Positions 23,551-36,285 of a stretch of 64,000 bases of DNA are shown here, one piece after another. The translations under genes were made by a program, and so were the position numbers. Within the stretch, counting starts at the first letter, position 1; the number at the start of each line of letters is the position of its first letter. This DNA comes from Physcomitrium patens (taxonomy: Eukaryota > Streptophyta > Bryopsida > Funariales > Funariaceae). The notes under the pieces are model-generated. The model made no database searches. It saw only the letters and a list, made by a program, of their open reading frames with translations, and had not been told where the DNA came from. Location of the stretch: the NCBI RefSeq assembly GCF_000002425.4, contig NC_037271.1:6699267-6763266 (forward strand), given 5' to 3'.

Positions 23551-23689
23551 GAAGAATAGAAAATCTTTGCTATAAAAGAAACAAAATCAAAGAAAGATAA
23601 CATTCTATCTTCTATCTTTCTTTGTAGCTTGTGTATATTTGTGATGCTAAGGAGATGGAAAACCAACAACTAGCAAATTGAACTCAAGA

Positions 23690-24077
23690 GCTTTCATTTG
23701 TGAATTTATCAAATGAGACATTGCGATTGCCACAACTTTCAAGATGATGGAATAGAGATGAAGATCCTCAAGAATAACATGACCTTCCTCGAATAGATGG
23801 TGAGATATAACATGTTTGATATTACAACCTTGGAAGAGACTCTCGTTGTTTGATGATTATATTAGAAGTAAGAACAATTCTTAATGGTGTTCCAAATATT
23901 TTATTTGAAAGAAGTTACAAAGGCCTCAACAATGACCAAATAACAAGGTGGTCTTCTTACGTTGGTATGGAACACTATCAATGGCTGAGAGGACCTATCA
24001 ACCATCTTCTAAGAGAGCAAAGATCGGAGTATGTGGCAAATACAATTTGTCGCATCTTGGACTTCTTCAATATATAA
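23690..24077 (+). pseudogene. ORF3 of element E, downstream of pol (decayed)
   Basis: After the chromodomain, a further coding-like block matches ORF3 of element D (55063-55416): E reads HYQWLRGPINHLLREQ where D reads YYRWLQGPLNHLPREQ, and both share NGVPN/NGQPE upstream. No known domain is recognised. The same block is present in J (minus, about 30870-31180) and K (about 58090-59020). Function unknown; fossil copy. Confidence 0.6.
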
Positions 24078-24091
24078 AGATTGCTCTTTGT

Positions 24092-25591
24092 TGTTGTGTT
24101 GTAATATGACTATATGGTGAAAGATGATAATATGGATCTTATTATAGAAGAGCCAAGTCAAAAGATAAAGTAAAAAAATATGAATAAAAGATAGGAAGGC
24201 AGTAAAATTTTTAGTAGTAGTACTACCTTTTTACAAAAGTGACTTCTATTTATTTTATAGGGCCATAAATAAGATAAAATAAGATAGATTAAAAAAATAA
24301 ATAATATAAGTATCTCTAGGAAGAAGTTAAAAATAAATTCTAGTAAAAATTACTTAGAAAAACTAGATATTAATACTCGAGTAGGGCTAGTTAGCAACCT
24401 GGGTTGAAATCAGACCTTGAGGTACAAAATCGAGCACCTATAGCAACTCGGAGGTTCTTTTGCAGTTCAGAGAGTGGGATTTCATAGCAAACTAGATAGA
24501 GTTTCTATAAGCATTAGTTTTGGATGATTTGAATTTGCTATGATCTTGTAAGAGCTTTACAAAATCAAGATTGTTTTCAAATGACTTAGGTTTTGTGAAA
24601 TAAAATAGGGTTGACGTTTCTAGTGATTTCAAGAGTTTTGTAATAGATCTATGAGTGAAATTTTTTGGATTTATGATCATAGTTGTGCTTAATACGTGTT
24701 TTAAATCTTAGCTCAATCTAATGGTTGAATTAAGGATTATTAAGGTTTAAGAAGGTCAAGATCTCAGAAAGTAGAATTTTAGGTTTAGTGAGGATTTTAA
24801 AGATTTCTTACAATCTAATAATTGAATTAGAGTGAAATTTGTATGTAAGGATATGAAACTTGTTTTTCAATGTGTATAAAAATTTTGAAATCAATCAAAT
24901 GGTAAAAAGAAGAGATATTGGCTATAGAAGATTGGCATCTAGGTCAGAGAAGGAGGTCGGCCAATATCCAAGCACATTTTTGAGGCTATCGTATATTTGA
25001 TAATTCTAATCTTTTTTAAAAATATTTTTATTTGTTTTCAACTTAATTGTTAAAAAGTATGCAAATTTTGAATTAAGATCAACGGTTCAATCATTAGTAA
25101 TTGAGGTTTAAATCTATTGTAGGATTAGGATTTGGTTAGAGTTTGATTTAGGATTAGGGTTGGTTTATGATTCAATTTAGAGTTAGGATTTGGTTAGGAT
25201 TTGACTTAGGATTAAAATTTGATTAGGATTTTATTTGGAGTTGATTAGGATTTGATTTAAATTTTAGAATTTTATTTGAGTTTGTTTAAGATTTAAGATT
25301 TAATTAGTTTTTGGCCTAAAGTTTGAATGAAGTTTAATAGGATTTCAACTAGGATTAAATTAAGATTGAATTGAGATGTATTTGAGATATGTTTGTAATT
25401 ATTTTAATATTTCTTTAAGATTTCTTATTATTTCTTTGTAATTCTTTTGAGGTTTTTGTAAATTTGATAAGAGCTTGTTTAGCATTGTCAGTGTTCTATT
25501 AGAATTAGTATTTTATTATAGTAATTTCCATTCTACCTTCCACAGCTAGGTATAGAGAGTATTCTTAAGCAAGACTTCATGTATTATGACA
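24092..25591 (+). repeat. 5' LTR of element C (about 1.5 kb)
   Basis: From TGTTGTGTTGTAATATGAC to CATGTATTATGACA. It contains a TTAGGATTT-type array at 25120-25330. The same sequence returns at 28726-30202. Confidence 0.8.
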
Positions 25592-25879
25592 TATTTGGTG
25601 AATCCAACGTGAAAAGCTTGAGGTAGAAGGTATTTGAATATCTTGGATTATTTGAACTATAGAAAAAAAAGTTAAAAAAGTAGAAAGAAGAACTTTGGAT
25701 GATGCATGAATTGGAGCTTTTGAATTCTTAGAGCTTTAGAGACTATCTTAAAATACAATGGCAATATTTTAATTATCATGGAGTAGTATAAGGCTTTATA
25801 GATATATTGGAGAATTTTGAAGTATCATAAGGTCTTTATTAGAGTATTTTAAGGAATATTTTTTATTATTGTAGAATAA

Positions 25880-27843
25880 AATGGAAGATGTATCATCAAG
25901 GTCTTTGGATAGGTCGAATATTTTAGATGGGTCAAATATAAGTGATCTTTTTAAGGCTTTCTGTATATTCATGGAGGAGCAACAAAGAATGCAAGCAATT
26001 GAAAAAGATATCACAAGGGCATTGTAAGGAGTCATCAAAAAATTTAAGAGATTTGAAGGATGCAACATCACTAAGTTTTTACAAGTTTATACATGTGAAA
26101 TGGAGACATGCCAAATCCTTGAGGCATAGATGATCTGAAGCTTACATTTGACTATTGAACCTAGATTTCATAAAATAATAAAGAGATTGCATGGAGGGGC
26201 TATAGAAACATGGTCAAAATTTGAAGAACTTTTGAAGGAAGAATTTATTGATAGAGATGAGGATAAGATTATTTAGCAAAAGTTTCTAGATTAGATAGAG
26301 TTGCAACCAAGCAAGCATATGGATCTTTATGAATTCTTGGAAGAATTTGATAGGAGATTTTATCAACTCTCATCCTCAGAGAAACGATCATTGGGTGCTT
26401 TAAAGGTAGAGTTTTTTTTTAAATGGTCTTGATGATGCCTTAGGAGACAAGTTTTCATGCTTCTTATAGATGAGTCTATGGAGAGTGATTGCACCAATAA
26501 TTGGAAGAAGTTGAAGGAAGTAGTGGTTGTTTTAGCAAGGCAAGAAGAAGTAGAAGCTAAAGGAGTTGCAATATGGCCTAAAAAATCTTCTACTTTGGCT
26601 TCTATATCATCTTTATCAATGCAAGGAGCTAATCTTTAAAAAAGAGAAATAAAAGAGCAAGTAAAAAACTTCAATAGAGGAGCTAATTCTTTACAAATTA
26701 AAGAAATTGGATCTTATACCGAAGGTGGTGAAAGAAAGAATAAAGACTCTTTTCAAACTATTACTATAAAAAGTCAAGGTACCTAAAAATTTGAAGATAA
26801 TATGAAGATTAAGGATTTGGAAATTAATGATAATGTGGTTGGAAGCTATAGCTACTCTATATTGACTAAGTTTATGGAAGTTAGTAATGGCAATTTGGAT
26901 GGAATATCTCTTGGTAATTAAAGAGTATTTTCTATATTTAAAGGAGGTGAAGATTTTTTATTCAATACTTTGGATTATATTGAAGAGTTTAAAATTGAGC
27001 CTTCAAAAGAGATGGATTATAAATCTACTCAAGGTTATAATTATAGAGATTATATAAATTCACAATATTATGATGTAAGAAGTGGTGGAATTATATATAG
27101 GAATGATAATGAAAGTCAAATTGCATACGGTTATGAAACCACATACGGGTTGGATTAAAGAAGTTATGAGTTTTCACATGATCATTATAGAGAGGGTTAT
27201 GAGATTTCATGAGGTTATGATGCTAAATGAGGTTTTGAAACCACAAAAGATTATTGTGAAAGTGATGAGACTTTTTAAGAGCATGATATTTTAAAAGGGC
27301 ATGAGATTTTTCAATATTTTGAGATCATACAATGCTTTGAAACAACAAAAGGTTAAAATGTTTCACAAGGATGCATTCAAGAAGATATGAAGGATTTTAT
27401 ATAAGATTATATAGCAAATAAAGATTATGGAATAAAAGATATGGGTGCCAAGTCATTGGCTATGATTAAGTTAATTGTGATCACCTCTCTTTTAGACCAA
27501 GGTCAAGGTTACATAGGTAATGTACATGTAATGGAGACACAATTAGATTTTGACAAAGATAAGGTCATCATCAAGTATAAAATTCAAGGATTGAAAATCT
27601 AAAAATCTTCAAATATAAAGATATAAACAATGGATTTAAAGTTTACATGGATATCTTAAATGGGACTTAGAATCAAAGAAATAAGAAAAAAGATACAAAC
27701 AAGATATATATGGCTATGTAGAAGAGGTTTTGATTCAGTCTTTTTATTTCAAATTTTGTACCTCACCAATGGTTTGGTCATGTATAGAAGAGAATATTTT
27801 CAAACTACTTGCACATGTAGAGTAAATAGAAACATTGGCATTG

Positions 27844-27877
<34 letters not shown>

Positions 27878-27970
27878 AAAGTATCATTATAAAGCAAGAC
27901 CAAGGAGGTATAAAAAGAGAGGTATTCTTATAAGATATAGGTGCCTTTGATTCTAATTTTAGTGGCATTC
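25880..27970 (+). pseudogene. Gag-protease relic of element C
   Basis: Decayed counterpart of the 797-codon frame of A1: NNWKKLKEVVVVLARQEE aligns with TKWKNVEDAVGLLTKKER, and the stretch near 27940 (GAFDSNFSGI) aligns with sequence just beyond the A1 frame at the left edge. Its coding potential is gone, with many breaks. It includes a 30-nt A run at 27844. Confidence 0.65.
27844..27873 (+). repeat. Homopolymer (A)30
   Basis: An uninterrupted run of about 30 A within element C; a second run of about 21 A lies near 28269. Simple slippage sequence, prone to length error in assemblies. Confidence 0.9.
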
Positions 27971-28349
27971 AAAAAAAATAAAAAATAAAAAATAAAAAAT
28001 TAATTGAGAAAGAATTATGTGAGTTAGGAATATTAGAAGATGATGAAAGATTTTTGGTATTTGTCAAGAAAATAGATTGGAAGATTTTTGAAAAAAATTG
28101 CATCTATTGAGTTAAAGGATAATGGTAAGGTTATGTAAATTCATTCAAAGAAAATTACTTTATGCTTGAAATTATTTTCAAGCATCAAAGGTCATTATGA
28201 AGACAAATTATAAAATAATAGATAATAAAAGAACTTATAGCTATTCAAAATTAAAAATTAAAGCAAAGATCATAAAAAAAAAAAAAAAAAAAAATGATTA
28301 CAAAATAAGATTCAATTTGATAAATAACATCAATTAAGTTTAAGGTAAT

Positions 28350-28540
28350 TGATGAGGGTTTTGGTCTATGATAGTAGCTTGAACAATCAACATAGAACTT
28401 TGAAAAAGTATTTTAAACAATGGTTTGGATTATTTTTGATAACAACTATTTATGATAATGTGACCTATTCATTACAAAAGCTAAATGGGACAAGATTAAA
28501 AATACGGATTGTAGGAAAACAAGTAAAGATATTCAAATAA
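28350..28540 (+). pseudogene. Integrase C-terminal relic of element C
   Basis: MRVLVYDSSLNNQHRTLKK, then FKQWFGLFLIT, and further on TYSLQKLNGTRLKIRIVGKQ. These follow the usual Ty3/gypsy end of pol (VLLYDS-x-KL-x-RW-GPF, then Y-L-x-LDG-x-L-x-PVNG-x-LK). This piece supports placing the A family in Ty3/gypsy. The purine tract and 3' LTR follow. Confidence 0.55.
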
Positions 28541-28725
28541 AAAAAAATATAAATAAATATAGAAGACTTTGTCAAAGACATAAATCTTTGAAGATAAGAA
28601 GATGATTTAGATTTGAATAGAAAACATGAAGAAAAATTAGATGAAGTCATTGGAAATATAATATGAATCAAATAAAGTTGGATTATGGTGCATACCAAAA
28701 GATGCACACGTTTAGAGGAGGTAGA

Positions 28726-30202
28726 TGTCATATTGTAATATGACTATATGGTGAGAGATAATAATGTGGATCTTATTATAGAAGAGCCAAGTTAAAAGAT
28801 AAAGTAGAAAAATATAGATAAAAGATAGGAAGGTTGTAAAACTTTTAGTAGTACCTTTTTATAAAAGTGACTTTTATTTACTTTGTAGGACCATAAATAA
28901 AGAAAAATAAGGTAGATTAAAAAAATAAAAAATATAAGCATATGTAGGAAGAAGTTAGGAGTTGATTTTAGCAAAAATTATCTAAAAAAACTAGATATTG
29001 ATATCCAGAGAGGGCCAGTTATGAACTTGGATTGAAAACAAATTTTGAGACATAAAATCAAGTCTCGACAATGATTTGGGAGTTCTTTGATTGATTGAAG
29101 AATGAGATTGGAAATCAAACTTCATAGAATTTCTATAGACATTGATTTTGAATGTTTTGGATACATAATATCTTTATAAGAGCTTTGCAAAGTTGATGTT
29201 GTTTTTAGTGACTCTAATTTTTAGAAAATAAAATAACGTTGACTTTTTGAACAATTGTAAGAGTTTGATAATAGATCTATGGCTGAAATTTTTTAGGTTT
29301 GTGGATGTAGTTGTGCATAATGTGTGCTATGAATTTGGATTTGATCAAATAGTTAGATTAAAAAGAATAAAGGTTTTTGTGGGTTATGGTCTTAGAATTC
29401 AGGGTTTTAAAGACTAGTAAGGTTTTCTTAGATATCTTTCAATTTGCTCGTTAGATTGGAGCAATTTTTTTGACAAAGATAGTCAGCTTGATTTCTAACA
29501 AGTATGTAAAGTTTGGAAGCAAAGTAAGGATTCAATTAAGAGTAATTGATTCTAGGAGATTGGCATCAAGGTCAAAAAAAGAGACCAGGCAATATCCCAA
29601 CATATTTTTAAGATTATCGTTTATTTGATAATTTCAAACCTTTTCAAAAAAAAATTATACTTATTTTTAACTTAATTACTGAAGAATGTGTAAAATTTGA
29701 GTTGAAATCAATGGTTTATACATTAGTTATTGAATTTCAAAATCTTTTATAAGGTTGTTAGAAATTTGTTTGAGATTTAAAAAATTGATTAGGATTTGAT
29801 TAAGATTAGGATTTGGTTAGAATTTAGGTTTTGATTAGGATTAGGATTTAACTAGAATTAAGATTTGGTTTGGATTTCTTTAGGATTTTTTTAGGATTCT
29901 TTAGGATTCTTTTAAGATTTTTTGAAGGTTCTTTTGAATTTCTTGAGGATTTCTTTAGGACTCTTTAAATTTCTTTAGTATTTTCTTATGTTTATTTATG
30001 ATTTATTTCAAAAATAAAAAATAAAATATAATATAATAATAATAATTGGACTTAATTTATACTTGATTATATTTATTAAGCTTCTATAGTAATTTATACA
30101 CGATTTTATTAGAATTCTTAGGACTTGTTGTTCTAAATTCTTTTTATCTTCCACAATCAAGTGTTCAGTGTATTTTCAAGCAAGACTTTATGTAATACTA
30201 TA
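28726..30202 (+). repeat. 3' LTR of element C (about 1.48 kb)
   Basis: From TGTCATATTGTAATATGAC to TGTAATACTATA, directly preceded by the purine tract. It contains another TTAGGATTT-type array (29750-29900). Confidence 0.8.
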
Positions 30203-30299
30203 TCTTATTGTTAGCTTTTTAATAAGCCTTAGTATACAAAGAAATGAGTTGTGACAAGGAAGATCCAAGCTAATTTGTAGTCAAGGATTTTGAGGACAG

Positions 30300-30834
30300 T
30301 GTCAAAGACATAAATTAAAAAAAGATATATAAATCTAAGAAATATGTATCAAAAAAAAAGTAAAAAAATAAAATTAAAGTAATATGTATATTAGAAAGAA
30401 ATTAGAATGGCTATTACTAAAGACAAAGAAATTAGAGACTCTTGAATCTAGACTAGAAGCAAGAAAGAAATTGACAAGAAAGAAGAGGGTTTTACTCTTA
30501 CTTCTATATATACTATCTAATTAAGAGCTACGTGGCAATGTTCTATAGGACCTCTAATATATGTTGACTTTGCAAAATATATGCTTTAGCTTAGAAGACA
30601 AGTTTTCTATATTTTTATTGCATAGTTAGCTTATCTTTCAAGCTACCAATATGTGTGGCAAATAGTTAACTTATTGACGACGTTTTTAACCTAAAAAGTC
30701 AATTATAGACACCTATAAAATTAAAGCAGTATCTATGAAGCTTCTATAAAAGATATCATGGAATTAATCTACTTTTACTTACTTCCATCTAATCATATAG
30801 GTAATTATTGGTTTACATATATATGTCCATGACA
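30300..30834 (-). repeat. 3' LTR of element J (535 bp)
   Basis: Minus strand from TGTCATGGACATAT (30834) to CTTTGACA (30300). It keeps the TATATATA box complement near 30515 and aligns with the B LTR throughout. Confidence 0.8.
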
Positions 30835-30869
30835 TTACCTCCCTTTCTAAGGATAATTTCCATGAGGAG

Positions 30870-31180
30870 CGGTCATTATATGTTGAAAAAATCTAAGATG
30901 CGACAAATTTTATTTGCCACATACTCTAAACTTTGTTCTCTTTGAAAATGGTTGATAGAGCATTTCAACCATCCATAGTGTTCCATACTAAAGTGGAAAG
31001 ACTATCCAATTATTTGATTTTTGTTGAGGCCTTCATAACTTCCTTTAAATAAAATATTTGGAACACTATCAAGAGTTGTTCTTACTCTAGTAAAATTACC
31101 AATTATGAAGAATTCTTTCTAAGGTTGTGATATCAAATGTATTGTATCTTGCTATCTATTCAAGGAAGAATATGTCATTC
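30870..31180 (-). pseudogene. ORF3 of element J (decayed)
   Basis: On the minus strand the block reads close to E ORF3: VPNILFKGSYEGLNKNQI, then MEHYGWLKCSINHFQREQ and YVANKICRILDFFNI. It lies between the pol end and the 3' LTR, as in D, E and K. Unknown function; fossil. Confidence 0.6.
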
Positions 31181-31429
31181 TTGAGGATCTTCATCTTGAT
31201 TACATCATCTTGAAAGTTGTGACAATTAGAATATTTCATCCGATAAGTCAGTAAAAGAAGGTTCTTAATTGGAATCCATTCATTGTTGGTTTTTTATTTT
31301 CTTAATATCACAAATATATAGAAACTACAAATAAAGATAGAAAGTAGAATGTAATTTTTTTTGGACCTTGTTTCTTTTATAACAAAGATTTATTATATTT
31401 TATCTTCATCTTGATAGATGTTGTCAATG

Positions 31430-34400
31430 AAAAGCATCCACCACCTTTGTTGCATTTATAAGATTCTTTATTGGTTCCTATGTATATTCACTATTGTCAT
31501 ATCTATGCCAATAGATAAGAAATTTTAACTTATTTTGGCGCCGCCTTGAGTTTAAAATTTCTTCCATTTTAAATTCTTCATAATTTTCCACTTTTATAGG
31601 AAGAGGTGAGATTTATCTTCTTTTTGATATATTCACAATCTTATATGGTTCAAAAAGAGACATGTGGAATATGGGATGGATCTTCATTGATTTTGGTAGA
31701 TATAATTGATAAGCAACTAGATTGATTTGTGCACAAATAGGAAAAGGTCCAAGTTTGTGATAGTCCAACTTATCACAAGGACAAGCAATTATGATATTAC
31801 AAAAAATAACCATATCATGTCATCTACATTGAATTATGGGTGTTCCTTTTGATAGGGATCTACATTGATTTTTTTTTGTTCTTAAGCTTCTTTTAATTTC
31901 ACCTTTATTATTGCATATAGCTCTGACAAATAATTTGCCAAATCTTCTACCACAGGATTATCAACTTTTGAAAAGTCAAAAGTATCAAATTATAGATATT
32001 AATTATAATTGGCAAAAAAGATATTTATTGTATAGTAGAATATATCATATTACTATAAATAAACTCTACTACTAATAAGAAGGTTGTCCAAATATCTTGT
32101 TAATAATTGATGGTACACCTTAAGTATTGCTCTAAATCTTAGTTTATGTGTAGTGTCTGTCCATCAATTTGAAGATAAAAGGCCAAAGAAAGTTTTATGT
32201 CCACCTTTAGAATCTTAAAAAGGCTTCTCCAAAATCTTGATATAAATTGAATTCTTCTATTTAATATAATATCTTTCGGCAATCCATCATATTGATAAAT
32301 ATTATCAAAGAAAAGCTTGACAGTTTCTTTACTTGTGATAGATTTTGTATATGATACAAAATGTGCCATTTTCATAAAAAAAAAAAATCTACTATCACAA
32401 ATACACAATTGAATAAATTTAAAATTAGAATATCTATAAAAAAATCCATAAAAATAAAAGACTATGATTGTTCTGAAATAGGTAATGATTGGAGAAGTCC
32501 ATAAGAACAATGATAAAGAGTTTTTGACCTTGAATAAATGTTACATGATTGAACAAAGTCTTTTACAACCTTCCATATTTTTAGCCACTAAAAATCTTTG
32601 GATATTTATTCCAAAATCTTGTTGTATTCAAAATGTCATGCTGCTAGAAAATTGTGACATGCTTGAAGAATACATAAACATGCTTCTCCTTCTAGAACAT
32701 ATAAATATTTTTCAAAATAAAGTAGGTTGTTCTTAAACTCAAACTTGAAAGTATCATGAGACTTAGAAGAAGTGTTTTTAGTATCATGAATAAGAGGATT
32801 AGAGGACATAATTAATTAAATTTGCTTGAGAAAAAATTGAATCAATAGTCAATTTTGATTTCATTTCTTGAAGATGAAATTATTTTAGCTTCAATAAAAT
32901 TATTCTTTGTTAATTAAAAGCTGCATCTTCTTATTTAAGTATAAGTTAAGAATTATTAGAAAAGGCATCAGATAAACATTGTTGTTTTTCTAGCCAATAA
33001 GTGATATTGAACTCAAATCTTGATAAAGACATGCTCCAACAAGCCTATCAACAATTCAAAACACATGTTGATATAAAATATTCAAGATTCTTATGATCTA
33101 TATATATTGTGATTGGACTAGAAGCTCCTTCTGATAATGATACTATTCTTGAAAAGAATCCATGATTGCAAGAAGTTCTTTGTTGTCGATCTTATAGTTA
33201 ATTTTGGCTATTGAAAATTTCTAAGAATAAAAAGCTACTAGGTGAAGTTTATTATTTGTTCTCATTTGTCATAATACATCACCAAAAATAAAGTCTCATG
33301 CATCTGTTTCTATAAATAATGCCTTGGAAAAGTAAACGTAATATAAGATTGGTGCAGAAACAAAAGTTGTCTCTAAAGCTTCAAATACTACTTCTTTTTT
33401 TTGATTCCACTCAAGTTTGTCTTTACAAGTTAAATATGTAAGTAGATTTGTAACTTGAGAGAAGTCCTTAATGAAGATTTGATAGTAGTTGGCAAATTCT
33501 AAAAAACATTTAATATCTTATATCATTTTTGAGATCTTTCAATCTATAATAATTTAAATATTTTTAAAATCTATTATAAGTCCATCATTTGAAATGATGT
33601 AATCTAAGAAGTCAACTTAAATAGTATAGAATACGTACTTTTTTATCTTGGCATAGAGTCCTATATCTCTTATTTTTTTTAACAGACAACAAACATGAAG
33701 TTTATGTTTTTTTGTATTCTTAGAATAGATTAAAATGTTATTTAGATAATGGACAACAAAATTGTCTAAAAACTCTTGAAAAATATTTTTCATAAGATGT
33801 TGAAAAGATGCTCGTGCATTTATAAATCCAAAAGCTTTGACATTATATTCAAAATATCCATACTTGGTTTGAAATATTGTCTTTCATTCATCTCCTTCTT
33901 TGATATGTACTAGATTCTATACTCCTAGTAGATCTATTTTTGTATAGAACTTAGCTTGATTCAACTAATCAAGAAGTCTAGATATTAAAGATAATAGATA
34001 TCTATTCTTGATAGTGATCTTATTGAGTCCTTGATAATCAACATACATCCGCAATGATCCATCTTTTTTCTTCACAAGTAGAATTGGAGCTCTTGCTAGA
34101 AATTTGGAATGGCATATAAAGTTCTTAGCTAGATTTTCTTTAATATTTTCCTTAAGTTCAACCAATTTATTTTGTGATAAATTGTAGATTGGTCCAAATG
34201 GCAATTGTATTCGTTCTTGAAGGTCAATTGAGCAATCATAGGGATGATGTTTTGAAAGAGTATCTAAATTCTTTTTTTCAAATATATCTTGAAATTCTTG
34301 ATATTGGCTTCAAATGCTACTTGAAGTCTTTGCACTATTAGAAATGGATGTGGCATAAATGACACAAGTTGATCCTTCTTTTGCAACATGCAAGAAAGCT

Positions 34401-34900
34401 CTTGCACCTACAAATATAGGTTTAATTATATTAGATTTGTGATTTACTACTTAATTAATTATACTCTTAGTTATACTTTTAGAAAAATTAAGAGTATAAA
34501 AAATTCAATCTATTCAAGGGTTATATTTTTTAACCACACTAAGCTTAAACTAATTAGATTAAAAAAGAGTTTTAATGATATTTAATATCACAAAGCTACT
34601 ATGACCATTGATTATTACTTCTATAGGAAAGATTTTGTGACTAACATCTCTTGACGATAATAGACAACCATTTATGACTTTTACATAAACTGGTTTAGTT
34701 TATTTACTAAAGATATGCTAAGTTTTTTAGAAAATTCTTTATCTAAAAAACATGCTGAGGCTCATGAATCTAACAAGGCAAAGGCTTTGTAATGTTTAGG
34801 TCCTAAAATAATATTTAATATAAAACATAGAGAGGATTTTGAGGAGAGAATAGGACCTTCATTAGATATTGTACAAGGTTCCAACTACGCAATCCCTATT
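31430..34900 (-). pseudogene. Pol region of element J (decayed)
   Basis: Matches B pol from protease to integrase: reverse transcriptase blocks near 34200-33700 ([18 protein letters not shown]), integrase core near 32380-32150 (KMAHFVSYTKSIT, AFYLQIDGQT), C-terminal GPF region near 31760 (GPFPICAQINLVAY) and a chromodomain remnant near 31600-31430. Heavily broken. Confidence 0.7.
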
Positions 34901-34949
34901 ATAGCTAGACAAACTTATTTTCTAATATATTATCTTCTTTGATGTTTGT

Positions 34950-35895
34950 ACTACTCGTTTTATAATTGTGTCATTTCTTTGGATAGTGTTGAGCACTGTA
35001 CTTAAGTTCTCTATAATATAAGCACAATCTTTCTTAACAGCAACAAATCTTTTTTTATTTAGTAAGAGGTTTGAAATGTATTACATCAATTAGCATATCT
35101 TTTACTTTTGAATGTATGTATTGAAGAGACATTGGTCTTGCCATTGAATTATAGTAACATTGAGGCCCACTTATCTAACTCTTAGATCAAAATTCAAAAA
35201 GTCAATTGTTATACTTCACAGCACAGTCAATCGCTTGATTCAATGTTTGAGGATCAGATAAGTTGAGCATCAATTTCTTTACATCATATTGTAATCCATA
35301 CAAAAATTAGTTAATAAGTACACCATCATTCTAGTTGATATTAATTGCAAGTTGTTAAAATTGTAAAGCATATAATATTACAAATCAATTATTTTGTTGT
35401 AAAATATGGATCTTGTTGGTTGCAATATAGATTGTATCATGTTCTCTATACATAGATCAAAAATTTGCCAAAAAGGCCTCCAAATTATCTAGTATATTGG
35501 ATCTTGTTGTTTAAGAAAACATAAAAACTACAATTATGCTGAACTTCAAAGAAGTGTATCAATGAATCTAATTTGTGATCTTGGAATTAGATAGCTTTGA
35601 GATTGAAGTTCAATGACAAGTTATACTTGATTGATAAATTCTTAAAACTTCGAACTTAAGCCATCAAACTTCTCAAGTATGGCAATTCTTACTTCTCTAG
35701 TACCAAAAGGATATTCCATCATAGAAAAAGGGATGTAATTTGGTGTAGATATTGAAGTATCTATATCTTCACTTCTTCCTATTTTTATTGCTCTAGATGG
35801 CAATAAACTAAGTTAATACATCACAAGCATCAACTCCGTCAATTGCTCTTACATTTGTGTCATTGCACTTTTAATTTCAAAAAGCTCTGCCATAA
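34950..35895 (-). pseudogene. Gag region of element J (decayed)
   Basis: Begins MAELFEIKSAMTQM near 35895, as element B gag does, and runs to a zinc-knuckle remnant near 35010. Fossil copy with many breaks. The leader and the start of the 5' LTR follow towards 36103. Confidence 0.7.
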
Positions 35896-36102
35896 TAATA
35901 CTTAGAGAAAAAAAATCTAATATCGCACAAGACAAGCAAAAGGGAGGACTTGAAAATAAAGAAGATACTAAGAACAATATTAGTTTACAAGAGGGTAATC
36001 TGCAACTTCTAATAGGCTTATGTCTTATTAAAAGAAATGGATAATCCACTCTTAATCAAGAAAAGACAAAGCTCTAATATTGTAAGTGCATTCTTATCAA
36101 TC

Positions 36103-36285
36103 TATCAAAGACATGAAATGAAAAAAGATGCATAAATTTAGGAAATCTATGTCAAAAGAAAAGTAAAAAAATAAAAATAAAGTAATATGTATATTAAAAA
36201 GGAACTAGAATAGCTATTGCTAAAAGACAAGGAAATTAGAGACTCTTGAATCTAGACTAGAAACAAGAAAGGAGTTGGCAAGAAA
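36103..36285 (-). repeat. Remnant of the 5' LTR of element J
   Basis: About 180 bp matching the inner part of the LTR at 30300 (shared GAGACTCTTGAATCTAGACT). It stops abruptly at about 36285. Confidence 0.7.

Larger units (their letters stand above)
16969..24091 (+). mobile_element. Element E: old chromovirus (B/D family), plus strand
   Basis: Order on the plus strand: 5' LTR 16969-17517, leader, gag 17735-18805, a solo LTR (H1) inserted at the gag/pol junction, pol about 20068-23550 with chromodomain, ORF3 about 23690-24077. Element C begins at 24092 and no 3' LTR of E is recognisable beyond it. Its sequence follows B and D throughout but has drifted to AT with very few CG dinucleotides and dozens of breaks, so it is old and inactive. 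The gag N-terminus is of the D type. Bases just after the LTR (TTGATAAGAGT) still pair, with one G-T wobble, with ACTCTTGTCAA near its TATA region. Confidence 0.8.
24092..30202 (+). mobile_element. Element C: A-family LTR element, non-autonomous-looking, old
   Basis: 5' LTR 24092-25591, primer-like site at 25596 (TGGTGAATCCAACGTGA), gag-protease relic about 25880-27970, a short integrase C-terminal relic about 28350-28540, a purine tract (GAGGAGGTAGA) and 3' LTR 28726-30202. Reverse transcriptase, RNase H and the integrase core are not recognisable, so it looks like a shortened, non-autonomous derivative. The two LTRs differ by roughly 10% in the stretch I compared, and the copy is AT-drifted with many breaks: an old insertion. 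It lies just after ORF3 of element E. No clear target duplication. Confidence 0.75.
30300..36285 (-). mobile_element. Element J: old B-family chromovirus, minus strand
   Basis: From high to low coordinates: remnant of the 5' LTR (36285-36103), leader, gag about 35895-34950, pol about 34900-31430, ORF3 about 31180-30870, purine tract (GAAAGGGAGGTAA complement near 30835-30855) and 3' LTR 30834-30300. It matches B in gag and pol and D/E in ORF3. Nearly all CG dinucleotides are lost and the frames are broken dozens of times: an old fossil. The outer part of the 5' LTR is missing where low-copy sequence starts at about 36286, so no target duplication can be read. The 97 bp between C and J (30203-30299) match nothing I recognise. 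Confidence 0.8.

Noticed and set aside
27660-27968. Lysine-rich and phenylalanine-rich frames around 27840
   Set aside because: They arise from the A30 homopolymer inside element C and are not genes.
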